DNA of 64,000 bases from Chitinophaga parva. Lineage in GTDB: Bacteria > Bacteroidota > Bacteroidia > Chitinophagales > Chitinophagaceae. The DNA is taken from contig NZ_QCYK01000002.1 of the NCBI RefSeq assembly GCF_003071345.1, forward strand, positions 2,046,001 to 2,110,000. The letters run 5' to 3'. Shown here one piece after another: positions 16,020-26,800 of the stretch. The translations under genes were made by a program, and so were the position numbers. Under the pieces are notes generated by a model, which ran no database searches, was not told the DNA's origin, and saw only the letters and a list, made by a program, of their open reading frames with translations. Numbering within the stretch: the stretch's first letter is position 1; each line of letters opens with the position of its first letter.

Positions 16020-18995
16020 ATGAAGCATTTTATCACCATGATGGCATGGGTGATCTGCTGTTGCCTGTACCAGCCAGCAACCGCCCAGCAACAAATCATC
16101 AAAGGCAGCGTAGTGAGCGCCTCTACCGGCGAAGCGCTCATCGGCGTATCCGTATCTGAGGGCCACAAAGCCCTGGGCGTTACCGGCACCGACGGCCATT
16201 TTTCTGTAAACGCCACCCCGGCCGCCCCGCTCACATTTTCCTTTGTAGGCTTTAACGCCGTAACCCTGCCCGCAAAGGCAGGCATGCGCGTGGGCCTGGA
16301 TGCCAGCACCTCCAGCCTGGGGGAACTGGTAGTACTCGGTTACAACACCAAAGCCGCAAAATCTGTAACTGGCTCCGCCACGGTGGTGAGCGAAACAAAA
16401 CTCAAAGATGTTACAGCCGCCAGCGTGGACAAAATGCTGCAAGGCAAGGTGGCCGGGGTTTTCGTTGGCAACAGCAGTGGCGACCCCAATGCGGCGCCCA
16501 GCATCCGCATCCGCGGCGTGGGCACCCTTACCGGTGGCAGTGACCCGCTCATTGTAGTGGATGGCGTGATCGGTGATTACCCCAACCCCAGCGATGTGGA
16601 ATCTGTGACGGTATTGAAAGACGCTGCCGCTACCACCTTGTACGGGGCACGCGCAGCCAACGGGGTGCTGGTGATCACCACCAAACGTGGTAAAAGCGGT
16701 AGCGCCAAGGTGGTGGCCCGCGTGGCGGAAGGCGCTAATTCCCTTTCCCAGGGCCACTTTCACCTGATGAATGGACCTGAATATTACGCCCTCCAAAAAG
16801 CCTATTATCAATCCACTTACACCGGCAATGATTTTGACAGCTACCTGGAAACGGTACTGCCCGGCGATGCCCTGAAACATAACACCAACTGGCTGAAGGA
16901 AGCCTACGGCACCGGTAATACCACCGATGCCCAGTTGTCCATTTCCGGCGGCGCAGACAAAGGCCACTACTACCTGAGTGGCAATTACTACAGCGAAGAT
17001 GGGATCCTTAAACAAACCGGCCTCAAACGCGGCTCCGTGCGCCTTAACAGCGATTACCAGGTAAGCAAGAAATTTGTAGTGACCTTCAATACTGCGCTGC
17101 GCTACAGCAAGTCGACAAACAACAGTAATGGCAGTGGTTACCAGTCCTACCTGAACCTGCCCTGGGACGCGGCTTACGGCGCAGATGGCAAGCCGGTGGA
17201 TCCCCGTACGGTGAACTGGTATGGCCGCGACGTAACCAACTTTGTATACGACCAGCAATACAACCGCTACGGCTATAAAACCTTTGATGGCGACATCCTG
17301 CTCAAAGGGGAATACACCATCAGCGATCACTGGAGCCTCTCCTCCACCAACCGGGTGACGGGTGATTACCTCCGCGCGCAAACCATCTACGATGCCCGCA
17401 CCGCCGCGGGCGCCGATGTGAACGGGCAACTGGAGGATTACAGCGAATTTCAATATTCCTACCTCACTTCCAACCTGCTGAAATACCGCACCAGGCTCAG
17501 TTCCAACCAGGACCTGGACTTGCTGCTGGGTGAAGAATACCAGAACAATTATTTTGAAAGCACCGACGCTTCCGGCACCGGTATAGCCCAGGGCATTTCC
17601 ATCCTGGACGGCACCAGCGCGGCTTTGGGCGTAGGTGGCACTAAAAATTCCAGTGCCTTTATTTCCTATTTTTTCCAGGCAAACTGGAACCTGGACCAGC
17701 GCTATTTCCTGACGGGGTCTTTCCGCCGGGATGGTTCCTCCCGCTTTGGGAGCGCCCATCCTTATGGTAATTTTTATGCCATTGGCGGCGCCTGGCTGCT
17801 TTCTGAAGAGGCCTTCCTGAAACACAGTCACACTATCTCCAAACTGAAGCTGCGCGCCAGTTTCGGCACCACTGGCAATGCAGACTTCAGCGATTCCCAC
17901 GCTCCGTCGCCAGACCCTAACGCCAACTACAAAGCATACGGCAAGTACAACGTGACCGGCTCCTATGACGGGGTGCCCGGCCTGTACCCCAGCGTGGTGG
18001 ATAACCCGGACCTCACGTGGGAAAAAGCGTACACCACCAATGTAGGCCTTGATCTGGGCCTGGTACATGACCGTGTAAACATTACCGTGGATGTATACAA
18101 CAAGGAAAATAAAGACCTGCTCTTTAACGTGCCGCTGCCCGGCACCACCGGGTTTGCATCGATAGCGCGCAACGTAGGCGATGTGAACAACAAGGGCGTG
18201 GAACTGGGCATCAGCAGCGTAAACATCCAGACCAGGGACTTCCAGTGGACCACGGATTTTAACATCAGCTATAACAAGAACAAGATCACCTCTCTTTACA
18301 ACGGGGTTACCGAGATCAACGACCCCCAGGGCCGCTTCCGCTTTATAACGGGATCGGATATACGCACTTTTTATATGCGTAAATGGATGGGCGTAGACCC
18401 CGCCACCGGCGATCCGCTCTGGGCCATCACCAACCAGGATGGCACCAAAGGCACCACCAATTCTTACAACAGCGCCACCCAGATGGCTGTAGGCAGCGGC
18501 ACGCCCAAATTCACCGGGGGCTTCCGCACTACGTTCAATTACAAAAATTTTGACCTGGGCGCGTTCCTGGTGTTTGTGCAGGGCAATAAGGTATACAATG
18601 GCAACCGGGAGCTGTTTGACAACGATGGTGCCTACAACCGTTACAATATGATGGAGCTGTACAAGGGCTGGAGCCGCTGGGAGCATGCCGGCGATCATGC
18701 TACGCATCCAAAGTACGTGGTAGGCGGCAACAAAAATTCGCAGAAGACCTCCAGCCGCTTCCTGGAAGATGGTTCTTACCTGCGCCTGCGCAATGTTTCA
18801 TTGGGTTACAATTTTCCCTCCACCGTATTGCAACGCCTGAAAGTAGAGAACATCCGCCTTTCCCTGAGCGGGGAAAACCTGTGGACGCTGACACATTTCT
18901 CCGGCATAGACCCGGATGCAGACAGCCGCGGGGATATTGGCACCAAGTATCCATTTGCCCGCAAACTACTGGTAGGCCTGCAAATCAACTTTTAA
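16020..18995 (+). CDS. SusC/RagA-family TonB-linked outer-membrane receptor
   Basis: 991 residues. Signal peptide (cleavage near ATAQ), an N-terminal carboxypeptidase-regulatory-like beta-sandwich (about 25-100; IIKGSVVSASTGEALIGVSV), a TonB-box-like segment (ELVVLGYN), a plug domain (about 115-230; IRIRGVGTL, VLKDAAATTLYGARAANGVLVITTKRG) and a 22-strand-type barrel ending in the LLVGLQINF terminal strand. It imports an oligomer or peptide bound by the adjacent SusD lipoprotein, powered by TonB. No extracytoplasmic sigma or anti-sigma genes are adjacent, unlike many Chitinophaga loci, and the receptor lacks an N-terminal signalling (STN) domain. Substrate cannot be assigned. Confidence 0.95.
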   Translation: MKHFITMMAWVICCCLYQPATAQQQIIKGSVVSASTGEALIGVSVSEGHKALGVTGTDGHFSVNATPAAPLTFSFVGFNAVTLPAKAGMRVGLDASTSSLGELVVLGYNTKAAKSVTGSATVVSETKLKDVTAASVDKMLQGKVAGVFVGNSSGDPNAAPSIRIRGVGTLTGGSDPLIVVDGVIGDYPNPSDVESVTVLKDAAATTLYGARAANGVLVITTKRGKSGSAKVVARVAEGANSLSQGHFHLMNGPEYYALQKAYYQSTYTGNDFDSYLETVLPGDALKHNTNWLKEAYGTGNTTDAQLSISGGADKGHYYLSGNYYSEDGILKQTGLKRGSVRLNSDYQVSKKFVVTFNTALRYSKSTNNSNGSGYQSYLNLPWDAAYGADGKPVDPRTVNWYGRDVTNFVYDQQYNRYGYKTFDGDILLKGEYTISDHWSLSSTNRVTGDYLRAQTIYDARTAAGADVNGQLEDYSEFQYSYLTSNLLKYRTRLSSNQDLDLLLGEEYQNNYFESTDASGTGIAQGISILDGTSAALGVGGTKNSSAFISYFFQANWNLDQRYFLTGSFRRDGSSRFGSAHPYGNFYAIGGAWLLSEEAFLKHSHTISKLKLRASFGTTGNADFSDSHAPSPDPNANYKAYGKYNVTGSYDGVPGLYPSVVDNPDLTWEKAYTTNVGLDLGLVHDRVNITVDVYNKENKDLLFNVPLPGTTGFASIARNVGDVNNKGVELGISSVNIQTRDFQWTTDFNISYNKNKITSLYNGVTEINDPQGRFRFITGSDIRTFYMRKWMGVDPATGDPLWAITNQDGTKGTTNSYNSATQMAVGSGTPKFTGGFRTTFNYKNFDLGAFLVFVQGNKVYNGNRELFDNDGAYNRYNMMELYKGWSRWEHAGDHATHPKYVVGGNKNSQKTSSRFLEDGSYLRLRNVSLGYNFPSTVLQRLKVENIRLSLSGENLWTLTHFSGIDPDADSRGDIGTKYPFARKLLVGLQINF

Positions 18996-19013
18996 CCCAT
19001 CAAGCAACTTCTT

Positions 19014-20474
19014 ATGAAAAGGAACATATTCATTTCGGCACTGTTACTGGCCCTCATGGGCTTCAGCGCCTGCAGCATCAAGAAAGAACCTTACGATGGC
19101 AAGGCATCAGACGTGGTGCTGAAAGACCCGTCCAACCTGGAATCTGTGACGCTGGGCAACTATGCCCTGCTAAAGAACGGGGACTATGTGCGCAACTACC
19201 ACATCATGATAGAATATGCGAGTGACAATGTATCACTGAGTGGTACCACCACAGACCCCTTATTCTATTCTTACAACTACGCCCACCTGGCTAACCAGGC
19301 CAACACCAATGCCTTCTGGAGAAAAGCCTACCAGCTGATCAACGGGGTAAACCAGGTGCTGGAAGCCATACCCACCGGCAGCACACCGGCACAGCAACAG
19401 CTGCTGGGGGAGAACTATTACCTGCGCGCCATGGCTTATTTTGACCTGGTGAATATCTTTGGCCGACCTTACATCCAGGGCGCGGAAACCAACCTGGGCG
19501 TGCCCCTGGTGCTGAAGCCCAGCATTACGGACCTGCCGGCCCGCAACACCGTGAAGGAAGTGTACGCCCAGGTGGTCAGCGACCTGCGCACAGCGTATAG
19601 CCTGATGGGTAATGATAAAAGCAGCAGCTATGCCACGAAGAATGCCGCCGCCGCATTGATGGCCCGGGTGTACCTGTTCAGAGGCCAGAATGATTCTGCC
19701 TACTATTTTGCCAATGAAGTGATCACCTCCGGCAATTATTCCCTGGTGGCCACCAAAGACCTGCCGGGTTATTTTACCATGAGCAATGAAGACAATCCCG
19801 AGACCATTTTTGCTATCCATCACACCCTGAAGGATGACCAGGACTGGAGCTCCATCGGTTCCATGTATTACACGTCGCCCGGTGGCCTGGGCTATGGTGA
19901 AATGTATGCCAGCCGTGCCATCCGCGACCTGTATGCCCAATACCCGGCCGATGTGCGCGCTAAGTTCATACAACCCTCCCTGGCAGACGACGGCACGGTG
20001 AATACCCGTAACGGCTACCCGAAATACTTCATCCTCAAATATTCCAACCAGGATGGGATCGTGACCCTCAGCTCACCGGTATACCTGCGCCTGGGCGATA
20101 TGTACCTGGTGCGGGCGGAGGCCAGTGCCAAGCTGGGAAACAACGCAGCCGCCATTGAAGATGTAAATACCATCCGCCAGCGGGCAGGCCTCACCGGCAC
20201 GGCGCTTTATAGCGTGGGAGACCTGAAGGGACATGCCTCCGTACTGGAAGTGGTGCTGGAAGAGCGGCACCTGGAACTGGCCTTTGAGTGCTCCCGCAAG
20301 CTGGACCTGTTCCGCAATAACCTGGACCTGGTGCGCAACTATCCGGGCACCCATGTGGCAGGCGGCCCCACCGGCAGCGGTTACCAGCTTATCAAAGCCA
20401 GTGACCCGCGGGTAGTGCATTTTGTCCCGGAAAATGAGACCATCCTGAATAAGAACCTGGTGCAGAACCCGTAA
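19014..20474 (+). CDS. SusD/RagB-family surface lipoprotein
   Basis: 486 residues. The lipobox FSAC (Cys about residue 21) is followed by a tetratricopeptide-like helical scaffold. Diagnostic SusD segments are LLGENYYLRAMAYFDLVNIFGRPY, in the middle of the N-terminal half, and VLEERHLELAFECSRKLDLFR near residue 415, followed by the usual C-terminal tail. It starts 18 bp after susC and sits as a lid over the receptor barrel to capture substrate. Nothing follows it before the terminator: no SusE/F-type protein or hydrolase is encoded here. Confidence 0.95.
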   Translation: MKRNIFISALLLALMGFSACSIKKEPYDGKASDVVLKDPSNLESVTLGNYALLKNGDYVRNYHIMIEYASDNVSLSGTTTDPLFYSYNYAHLANQANTNAFWRKAYQLINGVNQVLEAIPTGSTPAQQQLLGENYYLRAMAYFDLVNIFGRPYIQGAETNLGVPLVLKPSITDLPARNTVKEVYAQVVSDLRTAYSLMGNDKSSSYATKNAAAALMARVYLFRGQNDSAYYFANEVITSGNYSLVATKDLPGYFTMSNEDNPETIFAIHHTLKDDQDWSSIGSMYYTSPGGLGYGEMYASRAIRDLYAQYPADVRAKFIQPSLADDGTVNTRNGYPKYFILKYSNQDGIVTLSSPVYLRLGDMYLVRAEASAKLGNNAAAIEDVNTIRQRAGLTGTALYSVGDLKGHASVLEVVLEERHLELAFECSRKLDLFRNNLDLVRNYPGTHVAGGPTGSGYQLIKASDPRVVHFVPENETILNKNLVQNP

Positions 20475-20496
20475 AGTTTTCAGGTAGCATTAAAAG

Positions 20497-20527
20497 AAAA
20501 ACCCGGCTGTCGTGGCCGGGTTTTTTT
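20497..20527 (+). terminator. Terminator of the susCD operon
   Basis: Arms aaaaacccggc (20497-20507) and gccgggttttt (20515-20525) with a 7-base loop and a T7 run. It closes a two-gene unit. Confidence 0.9.
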
Positions 20528-21089
20528 GTTCAGGGTCTGAAGATGGCGTTTTGCACAAAGCCGCGGCAGGGGCGGGGTGCAGGAAATTCCTGTCGCGGTG
20601 TTGCCGGGCGCACATTTGCAAGTGGCTTAACCTTATTTAACAAACCCACCCGGCAAACCCGGTTTTTTACCATTTACAGAATTTTGTTGCGCCTCGCTAT
20701 TGAATATATCCATAATTTTGCCCCACCTCAACCTGCAATCACTTAAGCGTAATAATCGATTAATATTATTTTTTATTACAATGCGATGACGACCTGGCCC
20801 GGAACCCTGACCGCCTCGCATCACCATTTAAACCCGTACGGATAGCAAAAAGGAAACCTTTTCATGTATATTGAAACAATACAGTATGAAAGTTTGTACT
20901 TATCTCAGTTCTTTGTAGAAGTCACGGATTTGCCTGTTCTATTTCGTCATTTCACCAAACGGACTGCTGTATTTCGTCGTTAATACCTGTTATTCGTCGA
21001 ACGTGTCCAAAACAGAAAGGTCTTTCTGTTATTATTGTTGTTCATTATTTTGATTGGTATAAGCCGCATTTGATTGTCAAAAGCCATTT
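20528..21089. promoter_or_regulatory. Control region of the HAE1 RND operon with three phased TTCGTC repeats
   Basis: No large gene. The hexamer ttcgtc occurs at 20943-20948, 20973-20978 and 20993-20998, spaced exactly 30 and 20 bp, each in a tATTcGTC-like context. Palindromes taatcgatta (20753-20762) and caggaaattcctg (20580-20592) are also present. A 39-codon frame (20864-20983, starting MYIETIQYES) begins 9 bases after AGGAAA-like bases; it could be a leader peptide but is unsupported otherwise. The repeats may be operator sites for the downstream pump. Confidence 0.4.
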
Positions 21090-22430
21090 ATGAAAAGAGC
21101 GATTATGAGTGTACTGTCGGTAATGAGCGTTCTTGCGTTTCATTTCCGTGCCCAGGCACAGACCACCACCACCGACTCCCTGCTGGCCACGGCGTCTGTA
21201 CATGATTGTGTACAGTACGCATTGCAGCACCAGCCGGCAGTGAAACAAGCCCAGATCGATGAATCTATCACCGACCGGCAGGTAAAAAGCAAGCTGGCAG
21301 ACTGGTACCCGCAGGTGAACGCCACGGCCAGCCTCCAGCACTATTTCCAGGTGCCCAAGGCCAACTTTAACGGCCAGGTGATCCGGCAGGGTGTGACCAA
21401 CACCTCCACGCTGGGAGCGGGCCTTACCCAGAACATCTTCAACCGGGATGTACTGCTGGCCAGCAACACTGCCAAGACCGTGCGCCTGCAGGCCCGCCAA
21501 AACACGGCCAACACCCAGATCAGCACCATTGCGGATGTGAGTAAGGCCTACTACGATGTACTGCTCACCCAGCGCCAGATCCAGGTGCTCGTGGAAGATA
21601 CCATCCGCCTGGCCCGCAGCCTGCGCGATGCGTATAACCAATACCAGGGCGGCGTAGTGGACAAGGTGGATTACAAGCAGGCCCAGATATCCCTCAACAA
21701 TGCCAGGGCCCAGCTGAAAAGCGCCGGGGAATTGCTGAGCGCCAAGTATGCGTTCCTGAAACAGGTAATGGGCTACCCCGAAACGGGCACCCTCTCCCTG
21801 GTGTATGATTCTGTAGCCATGCTGCAACAGGCCACCACCCTGGATACCAGCACCCAGGTGGTGTACGAGAACCGTATTGAATACCAGTTGGAACAAACCA
21901 CCCGCCAGCTGTTACAGGCGGAGGTCCGTTATAATAAACAGGCCTTCCTGCCCACTCTCTCGGCCTACGCCAATTACAACCTGGCTTATTTCAACGAACA
22001 ATTCGGGAAACTGTACAGCGCAGATTATCCTAACTCATACGCCGGCCTGCAGCTGGCCATCCCCATTTTCCAGGGCACCAAGCGTACGCAGAACATCCGC
22101 ATTGCAGAACTGCAGCTGAAACGTTCTGACTGGGACCTGGCGCAGCTCCGCGAGCAGATCAACACTGAGTACACCCAGGCCATGGCTACCTATAGGGGTA
22201 ACCTCAACGATTTCTACACCCTGAAAGAAAACGTAGACCTGGCCAACGATGTGTACAGCACCGTAAACCTGCAATACCGCGAAGGTGTAAAAACCTACCT
22301 GGACGTGATCGTGGCAGAATCCGACCTGCGCACCGCGCAGCTCAACTACTTCAACGCCCTTTACAATGTACTGGTAGCCAAGGTGGACCTGCAGAAATCA
22401 GTGGGCACGCTGACGCCGCAAACGTTTTAA
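21090..22430 (+). CDS. TolC-family outer-membrane efflux protein
   Basis: 446 residues with a signal peptide (cleavage near RAQA, about 24). Two OEP repeats are visible: the N-terminal one begins SVHDCVQYALQHQPAVKQAQ, the second contains YANYNLAYFNEQFGKLYSADYPNSY and an AELQLKRSDWDLAQLREQ helix, and YREGVKTYLDVIVAESDLRTAQ closes it. It forms the outer-membrane duct of the tripartite pump encoded by the next two genes. The gene order channel-adaptor-permease is common in Bacteroidota. The repeat-bearing 157-bp gap before the adaptor may weaken transcriptional coupling. Confidence 0.9.
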   Translation: MKRAIMSVLSVMSVLAFHFRAQAQTTTTDSLLATASVHDCVQYALQHQPAVKQAQIDESITDRQVKSKLADWYPQVNATASLQHYFQVPKANFNGQVIRQGVTNTSTLGAGLTQNIFNRDVLLASNTAKTVRLQARQNTANTQISTIADVSKAYYDVLLTQRQIQVLVEDTIRLARSLRDAYNQYQGGVVDKVDYKQAQISLNNARAQLKSAGELLSAKYAFLKQVMGYPETGTLSLVYDSVAMLQQATTLDTSTQVVYENRIEYQLEQTTRQLLQAEVRYNKQAFLPTLSAYANYNLAYFNEQFGKLYSADYPNSYAGLQLAIPIFQGTKRTQNIRIAELQLKRSDWDLAQLREQINTEYTQAMATYRGNLNDFYTLKENVDLANDVYSTVNLQYREGVKTYLDVIVAESDLRTAQLNYFNALYNVLVAKVDLQKSVGTLTPQTF

Positions 22431-22431
22431 T

Positions 22432-22545
22432 CGTAGGGCGTACAACGTACCGCGTACCGCCTACGTTGATCCGGGGTCAAAACAGTTAGCATTGACTTTA
22501 GCATATTAAGTACGTTGTACGTTGTACGCTGTACATTGTACAATA
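22432..22545. repeat. GTAC-rich intergenic repeat (family A, copy 1)
   Basis: Begins with an imperfect inverted repeat (cgtagg... at 22432 and ...cctacg ending 22465, rich in cGTACcg) and ends with tandem ttgtac-like units around 22508-22543 (GTACgttGTACgttGTACgctGTACattGTAC). A related cluster occurs at 38640-38690. Confidence 0.6.
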
Positions 22546-22587
22546 AAAAGAAAGGAATCCTTAGACATAATACTTTATACTGACAGA

Positions 22588-23787
22588 ATGAAACAGCACT
22601 CTCTTTTACTGATCTGTGCGGCCAGTGCGATGGCCTGGAGCGCTTGTGGTAACAAGTCCGGGCAGCAACAGCAGCAGGCCCCGCCCGCCACGCCGGTGCA
22701 GACCGCACCCGTACAGGATACCGCCGCCATTTACTATGATAAATACCCTGCCACCGTGGTGGCACTGAATACCGTGGAATTACGGGCACAGGTTTCCGGC
22801 TTCATTACCGGCATCTTCTTCCAGGAAGGCCAGGTGGTGGAAAAAGGTAAGCCGCTGTATGAAATAGACCGTCGCAAATATGAAGCGGCTTACAACCAGG
22901 CCGTAGCCAACGTGGCTTCCGCAAAGGCAAACCTGGTAAAGGCCCAGAAAGATATAGACCGCTACAATAAACTGGCAGAGCAGGACGCTATTGCCCGCCA
23001 GGTGGTGGATAATGCTGAAGCAGCATTTGAAAGCCAGAAGGCACAGGTGGCCGTGGCGGAAGCAGCCGTGCGCAGCGCCGCTACAGACCTGGATTATGCT
23101 GTGATCAAAGCCCCGTTTACCGGCCGCATTGGCATTTCCCAGGTAAAACTGGGTGCCCAGGTAAGCCCCGGCACTACGCTGCTGAACACTATTTCTTCTG
23201 AAGATCCCATCGCCGTACAATTCGTGGTGAACCAAACGGAGATAAGCCGTTTCGTGGCTTATGAAGGCCGCAAAGGTGGCGCAGGAGATTCTACCTTCCA
23301 GGTGCAGCTGCCGGATGGTACCATGTACACAAATAATGGCCGCCTGTACGCTATAGACCGCGGGGTGGACAACCAGACCGCCACCATCAACGTGAAGGTG
23401 GAAATACCCAACCCGAAAGATGTACTGAAAGATGGTATGAGCGTAAGCATGCGCGTGCTGAATGATCTTTCAGGCCAGCGCATGGTTATTCCGTACAAAG
23501 CTGTGATAGAGCAGATGGGCGAGTTTTTCGTGTTTGTAGCACAGGACTCCATTGCCCTGCAACGTAAGATCCACCTGGGCCCCAAGCTGCGCGACCGCAT
23601 TGTGGTAACAGACGGCATCCAGCCCGGAGACCTGGTGATCACGGAAGGCTTCCAGCGCCTGCGCGACAGTTCCAAGATAACCCTGGGCCCGCCCGCCGGT
23701 GCCGCTGGTGCGCCTGCCGCCGCTGGTGCACAGCGCGCCAAACCCGCCAGTGCAGAAGCAGGTGGCAAAAAGCCGGAAGGTCACTAA
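22588..23787 (+). CDS. RND efflux periplasmic adaptor (MexA/AcrA-like), lipoprotein
   Basis: 399 residues from ATG 22588; upstream in-frame codons lie in the GTAC repeat and are excluded. The signal peptide ends in a lipobox (WSAC, Cys about residue 19). A lipoyl half (VELRAQVSGFITGIFFQEGQ), a long helical hairpin (about 80-145; KAQKDIDRYNKLAEQDAIARQVVDNAE), the second lipoyl half (DLDYAVIKAPFTGRIG), beta-barrel and membrane-proximal domains follow in the MexA order. The last ~30 residues are Pro/Ala/Gly-rich low complexity (PPAGAAGAPAAAGA), probably disordered. It couples the HAE1 permease to the TolC-like channel. Confidence 0.93.
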   Translation: MKQHSLLLICAASAMAWSACGNKSGQQQQQAPPATPVQTAPVQDTAAIYYDKYPATVVALNTVELRAQVSGFITGIFFQEGQVVEKGKPLYEIDRRKYEAAYNQAVANVASAKANLVKAQKDIDRYNKLAEQDAIARQVVDNAEAAFESQKAQVAVAEAAVRSAATDLDYAVIKAPFTGRIGISQVKLGAQVSPGTTLLNTISSEDPIAVQFVVNQTEISRFVAYEGRKGGAGDSTFQVQLPDGTMYTNNGRLYAIDRGVDNQTATINVKVEIPNPKDVLKDGMSVSMRVLNDLSGQRMVIPYKAVIEQMGEFFVFVAQDSIALQRKIHLGPKLRDRIVVTDGIQPGDLVITEGFQRLRDSSKITLGPPAGAAGAPAAAGAQRAKPASAEAGGKKPEGH

Positions 23788-23891
23788 ATAACACCGTCTT
23801 GCAGCAGTAACGGGGCCGCATATAGGCAGCTCCTCCAGGAAACACAGATTGGACGGATATAATTGATTCAACAGCTCAAACAGCGAAGATT

Positions 23892-26800
23892 ATGATTGCA
23901 GATACTTTTATACGCAGGCCGGTGACCGCCATCGTTATTTCGGTGGTGCTGGTACTGGTAGGCCTGCTGGCAATGATTAACCTGCCAATAGGGCAATACC
24001 CGGAAATTTCACCCCCCACGGTACAGGTAACCGGTACCTACATTGGCGCGGATGCACAAACGGTGGAACAAACCACCGCCACGCCCGTGGAAGTGCAGGT
24101 GAACGGTACCCCCGGTATGACCTATATGACCTCTAACTCTACCAGCGCCGGCTCCATGTCGCTCACCGTAAACTTCGAGGTGGGCACAGACATCAACATT
24201 GCCGCACTGGACGTGCAGAACCGCGTGGGCATTGCCACGCCCACCCTGCCGCAGGAAGTACAGCGTATAGGCCTTACCGTTAGAAAGCGTAACCCCAGTA
24301 TCCTCATGCTGGTGGCCTTGTTTTCTCCCAAGGGTACGCACGACATTACCTTCCTGGATAACTACACCAACATTTACCTGAAAGACGCCTTGCTCCGCGC
24401 AAAAGGGGTAGGTGATATCTTTACCCGCGCAGATGATTTCTCCATGCGCATCTGGCTCAATCCCTCCAAACTGGCGCAGATGGGCGTTACCGCGGATGAT
24501 ATCAAAGCTGCCATTTCTGAACAGAACCAGCAGATCGCATCCGGCTCTGTAGGCACGCCCCCCCAGCAGATGGGCCAGACGTTTGAGTATTCCATCATTG
24601 TAAAAGGCCGTTTGGTTACACCGGAAGAATTTGGCAACATCATCGTGAAAACCCGCCCCAGCGATGGTGCGGTGGTATACATGAAAGACGTGGCCCGCGT
24701 GGAACTGGGTAAATTCAACTATTCCGGTAACTCCTTCGTGGATGGTAAACGCGCTTCCTACCTGCTCGTATACCAGGCCCCCGGTAGTAACGCTATCTCC
24801 ACCGCCGATGCGGTGATCGCCACCATGGAGCAGCTGAAGAAAGCCTTCCCGAAAGACGTAGACTATGTAGTGCCGTTTGAGTCTGTGACCGTGGTGCGCG
24901 TATCTATCCATGAAGTGGTGGAAACCCTGCTGATAGCCCTTGTCCTGGTGATCATCGTAGTGTTCCTGTTCCTCCAGAGCTGGCGCGCTACCCTCATCCC
25001 GGTACTGGCCATCCCGGTGTCTATCATCGCCACGTTTATCTTCTTCTTCCCGCTAAATTTCACGATCAATACCCTTACCCTGTTCGGTTTCGTACTGGCC
25101 ATCGGTATCGTGGTGGATGACGCTATTGTGGTGGTGGAAGCGGTGCAGCACAACATGGATCATGAAGGCATGTCGCCCAGGGATGCTACACACCGCGCCA
25201 TGGAAGAGATCTCGGGACCGGTAATTGCCATTGCACTGATCCTTTGCGCGGTGTTTGTGCCCGTGGGCTTCATCCCCGGCATCGTAGGCCGCCTGTACCA
25301 GCAGTTTGCCATCACCATCGCCATCTCCGTACTGATCTCCGCGTTTGTGGCCCTGTCCCTTACACCGGCGCTGTGTACCCTGCTGCTGAAACCCTCTAAC
25401 CTGGGCAGCCAGTCCAGGGGCCTGAATAAGTTCTTCTACCGGTTCAACGTATGGTTTGGCCATGTAACGTCCCGCTACTCCGTGGGCGTGAAAAAAGTGC
25501 TGCGCCATTCCGCATTGGCCCTGGCCCTGCTGGGCGGCATCATCGTGGCAGCTTACTTCCTGTTTGCCAGCAAGTCTACCGGCTTTATCCCCACGGAAGA
25601 TGACGGCCGTATCTATATCACTTTTGACCTGCCGGAATCTTCTTCCACAGAACGTACGGTAACCTTGCTGCGACAGATGATGCATGAGCTGGACAGTGTG
25701 CCCGAAATAGGCCACTACGCTGCGTTGGGTGGGTTGAATGCCATCACCTTCGCCTCTAAATCCAACTCCGCTACCATCTTCTGCCAGTTGAAACCCTGGG
25801 ACGACCGCAAGCAGGAAAAGTCCAAGATCTTCGCGCTGGTGGCCCGCCTCCAACAGCAGATGTCCAAGTTCAAGGAAGCAAACGTGGTGGTGATCCCGCC
25901 GCCTGCTATTCCTGGTTTGGGTAATACCGGCGGTTTCTCCTTTGAGCTGGAACAAAAAGGCGCTGGTGACATTAAGGAATTTGAAAGCGTGCTGCGCACC
26001 TTCGTGGCTGCGGCAAACCAGCGCAAGGAATTGTCCCGACCCTTCTCTTTCTTCACGGCCCGCACGCCCGGCTACCAGCTGGAAATAGACCGTGAGAAAG
26101 CCAAGAAACTGGGCATTCCCATTTCTGCCATCGCCTCTGCGCTGCAAACCTACATGGGTTCTGTATACATCAACGACTTTACCATTTACGGCCGTAACTT
26201 CCGCGTGGTAGCCCAGGCGGATAGCTCTTTCCGTGGTAACATGACGGACCTGGCCAAGTACTACGTGCGCAACCAGAATGGTGATATGGTGCCCCTGAGC
26301 ACCGTTACCTCTTACAAGGTGATTGAAAGCGCGCCGGTGATTTCCCACTACAACCTTTTCCGCTCCGCGGAGATCAACGGTAATGCGGCCCCGGGCTACA
26401 GCTCCGGTGATGCCATCAAGGCCCTGCAGGAAGTAGCTGCCCAGGTATTGCCCGAAGGCTACGGCTATGAGTTCTCTGGCCTGAGCCGCGAGGAGATCCT
26501 TTCCGGCTCCAAGACGGTTTACATCTTTGCACTGTCTATCGTGTTCGTATTCCTCTTCCTGGCGGCGCTGTACGAGAGCTGGTCTGTACCGTTCTCCGTA
26601 CTGCTGGCGGTGCCCCTGGGCGTGTTTGGCGCCATTGCCGCACTGCACCTGGCCGGCCCCACCATTACGAACAACGTATATGCACAGATCGGTTTGATCA
26701 CCCTCATCGGCCTGGCGGCAAAGAACGCCATCCTGATCGTGGAATTTGCCAAGGAGCGTGTGGACCGTGGTATGGATGTGATGACGGCCACCGTGGAAGC

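Noticed and set aside
15966..18707. 913-codon open frame antisense to susC
   Set aside because: The plus strand encodes a clear SusC receptor. The antisense frame reads as a composition artefact of GC-biased codons, with no family resemblance.
22432..22545. CRISPR-like array
   Set aside because: Units are 6-10 bases with no unique spacers of regular length, and no cas genes are nearby.
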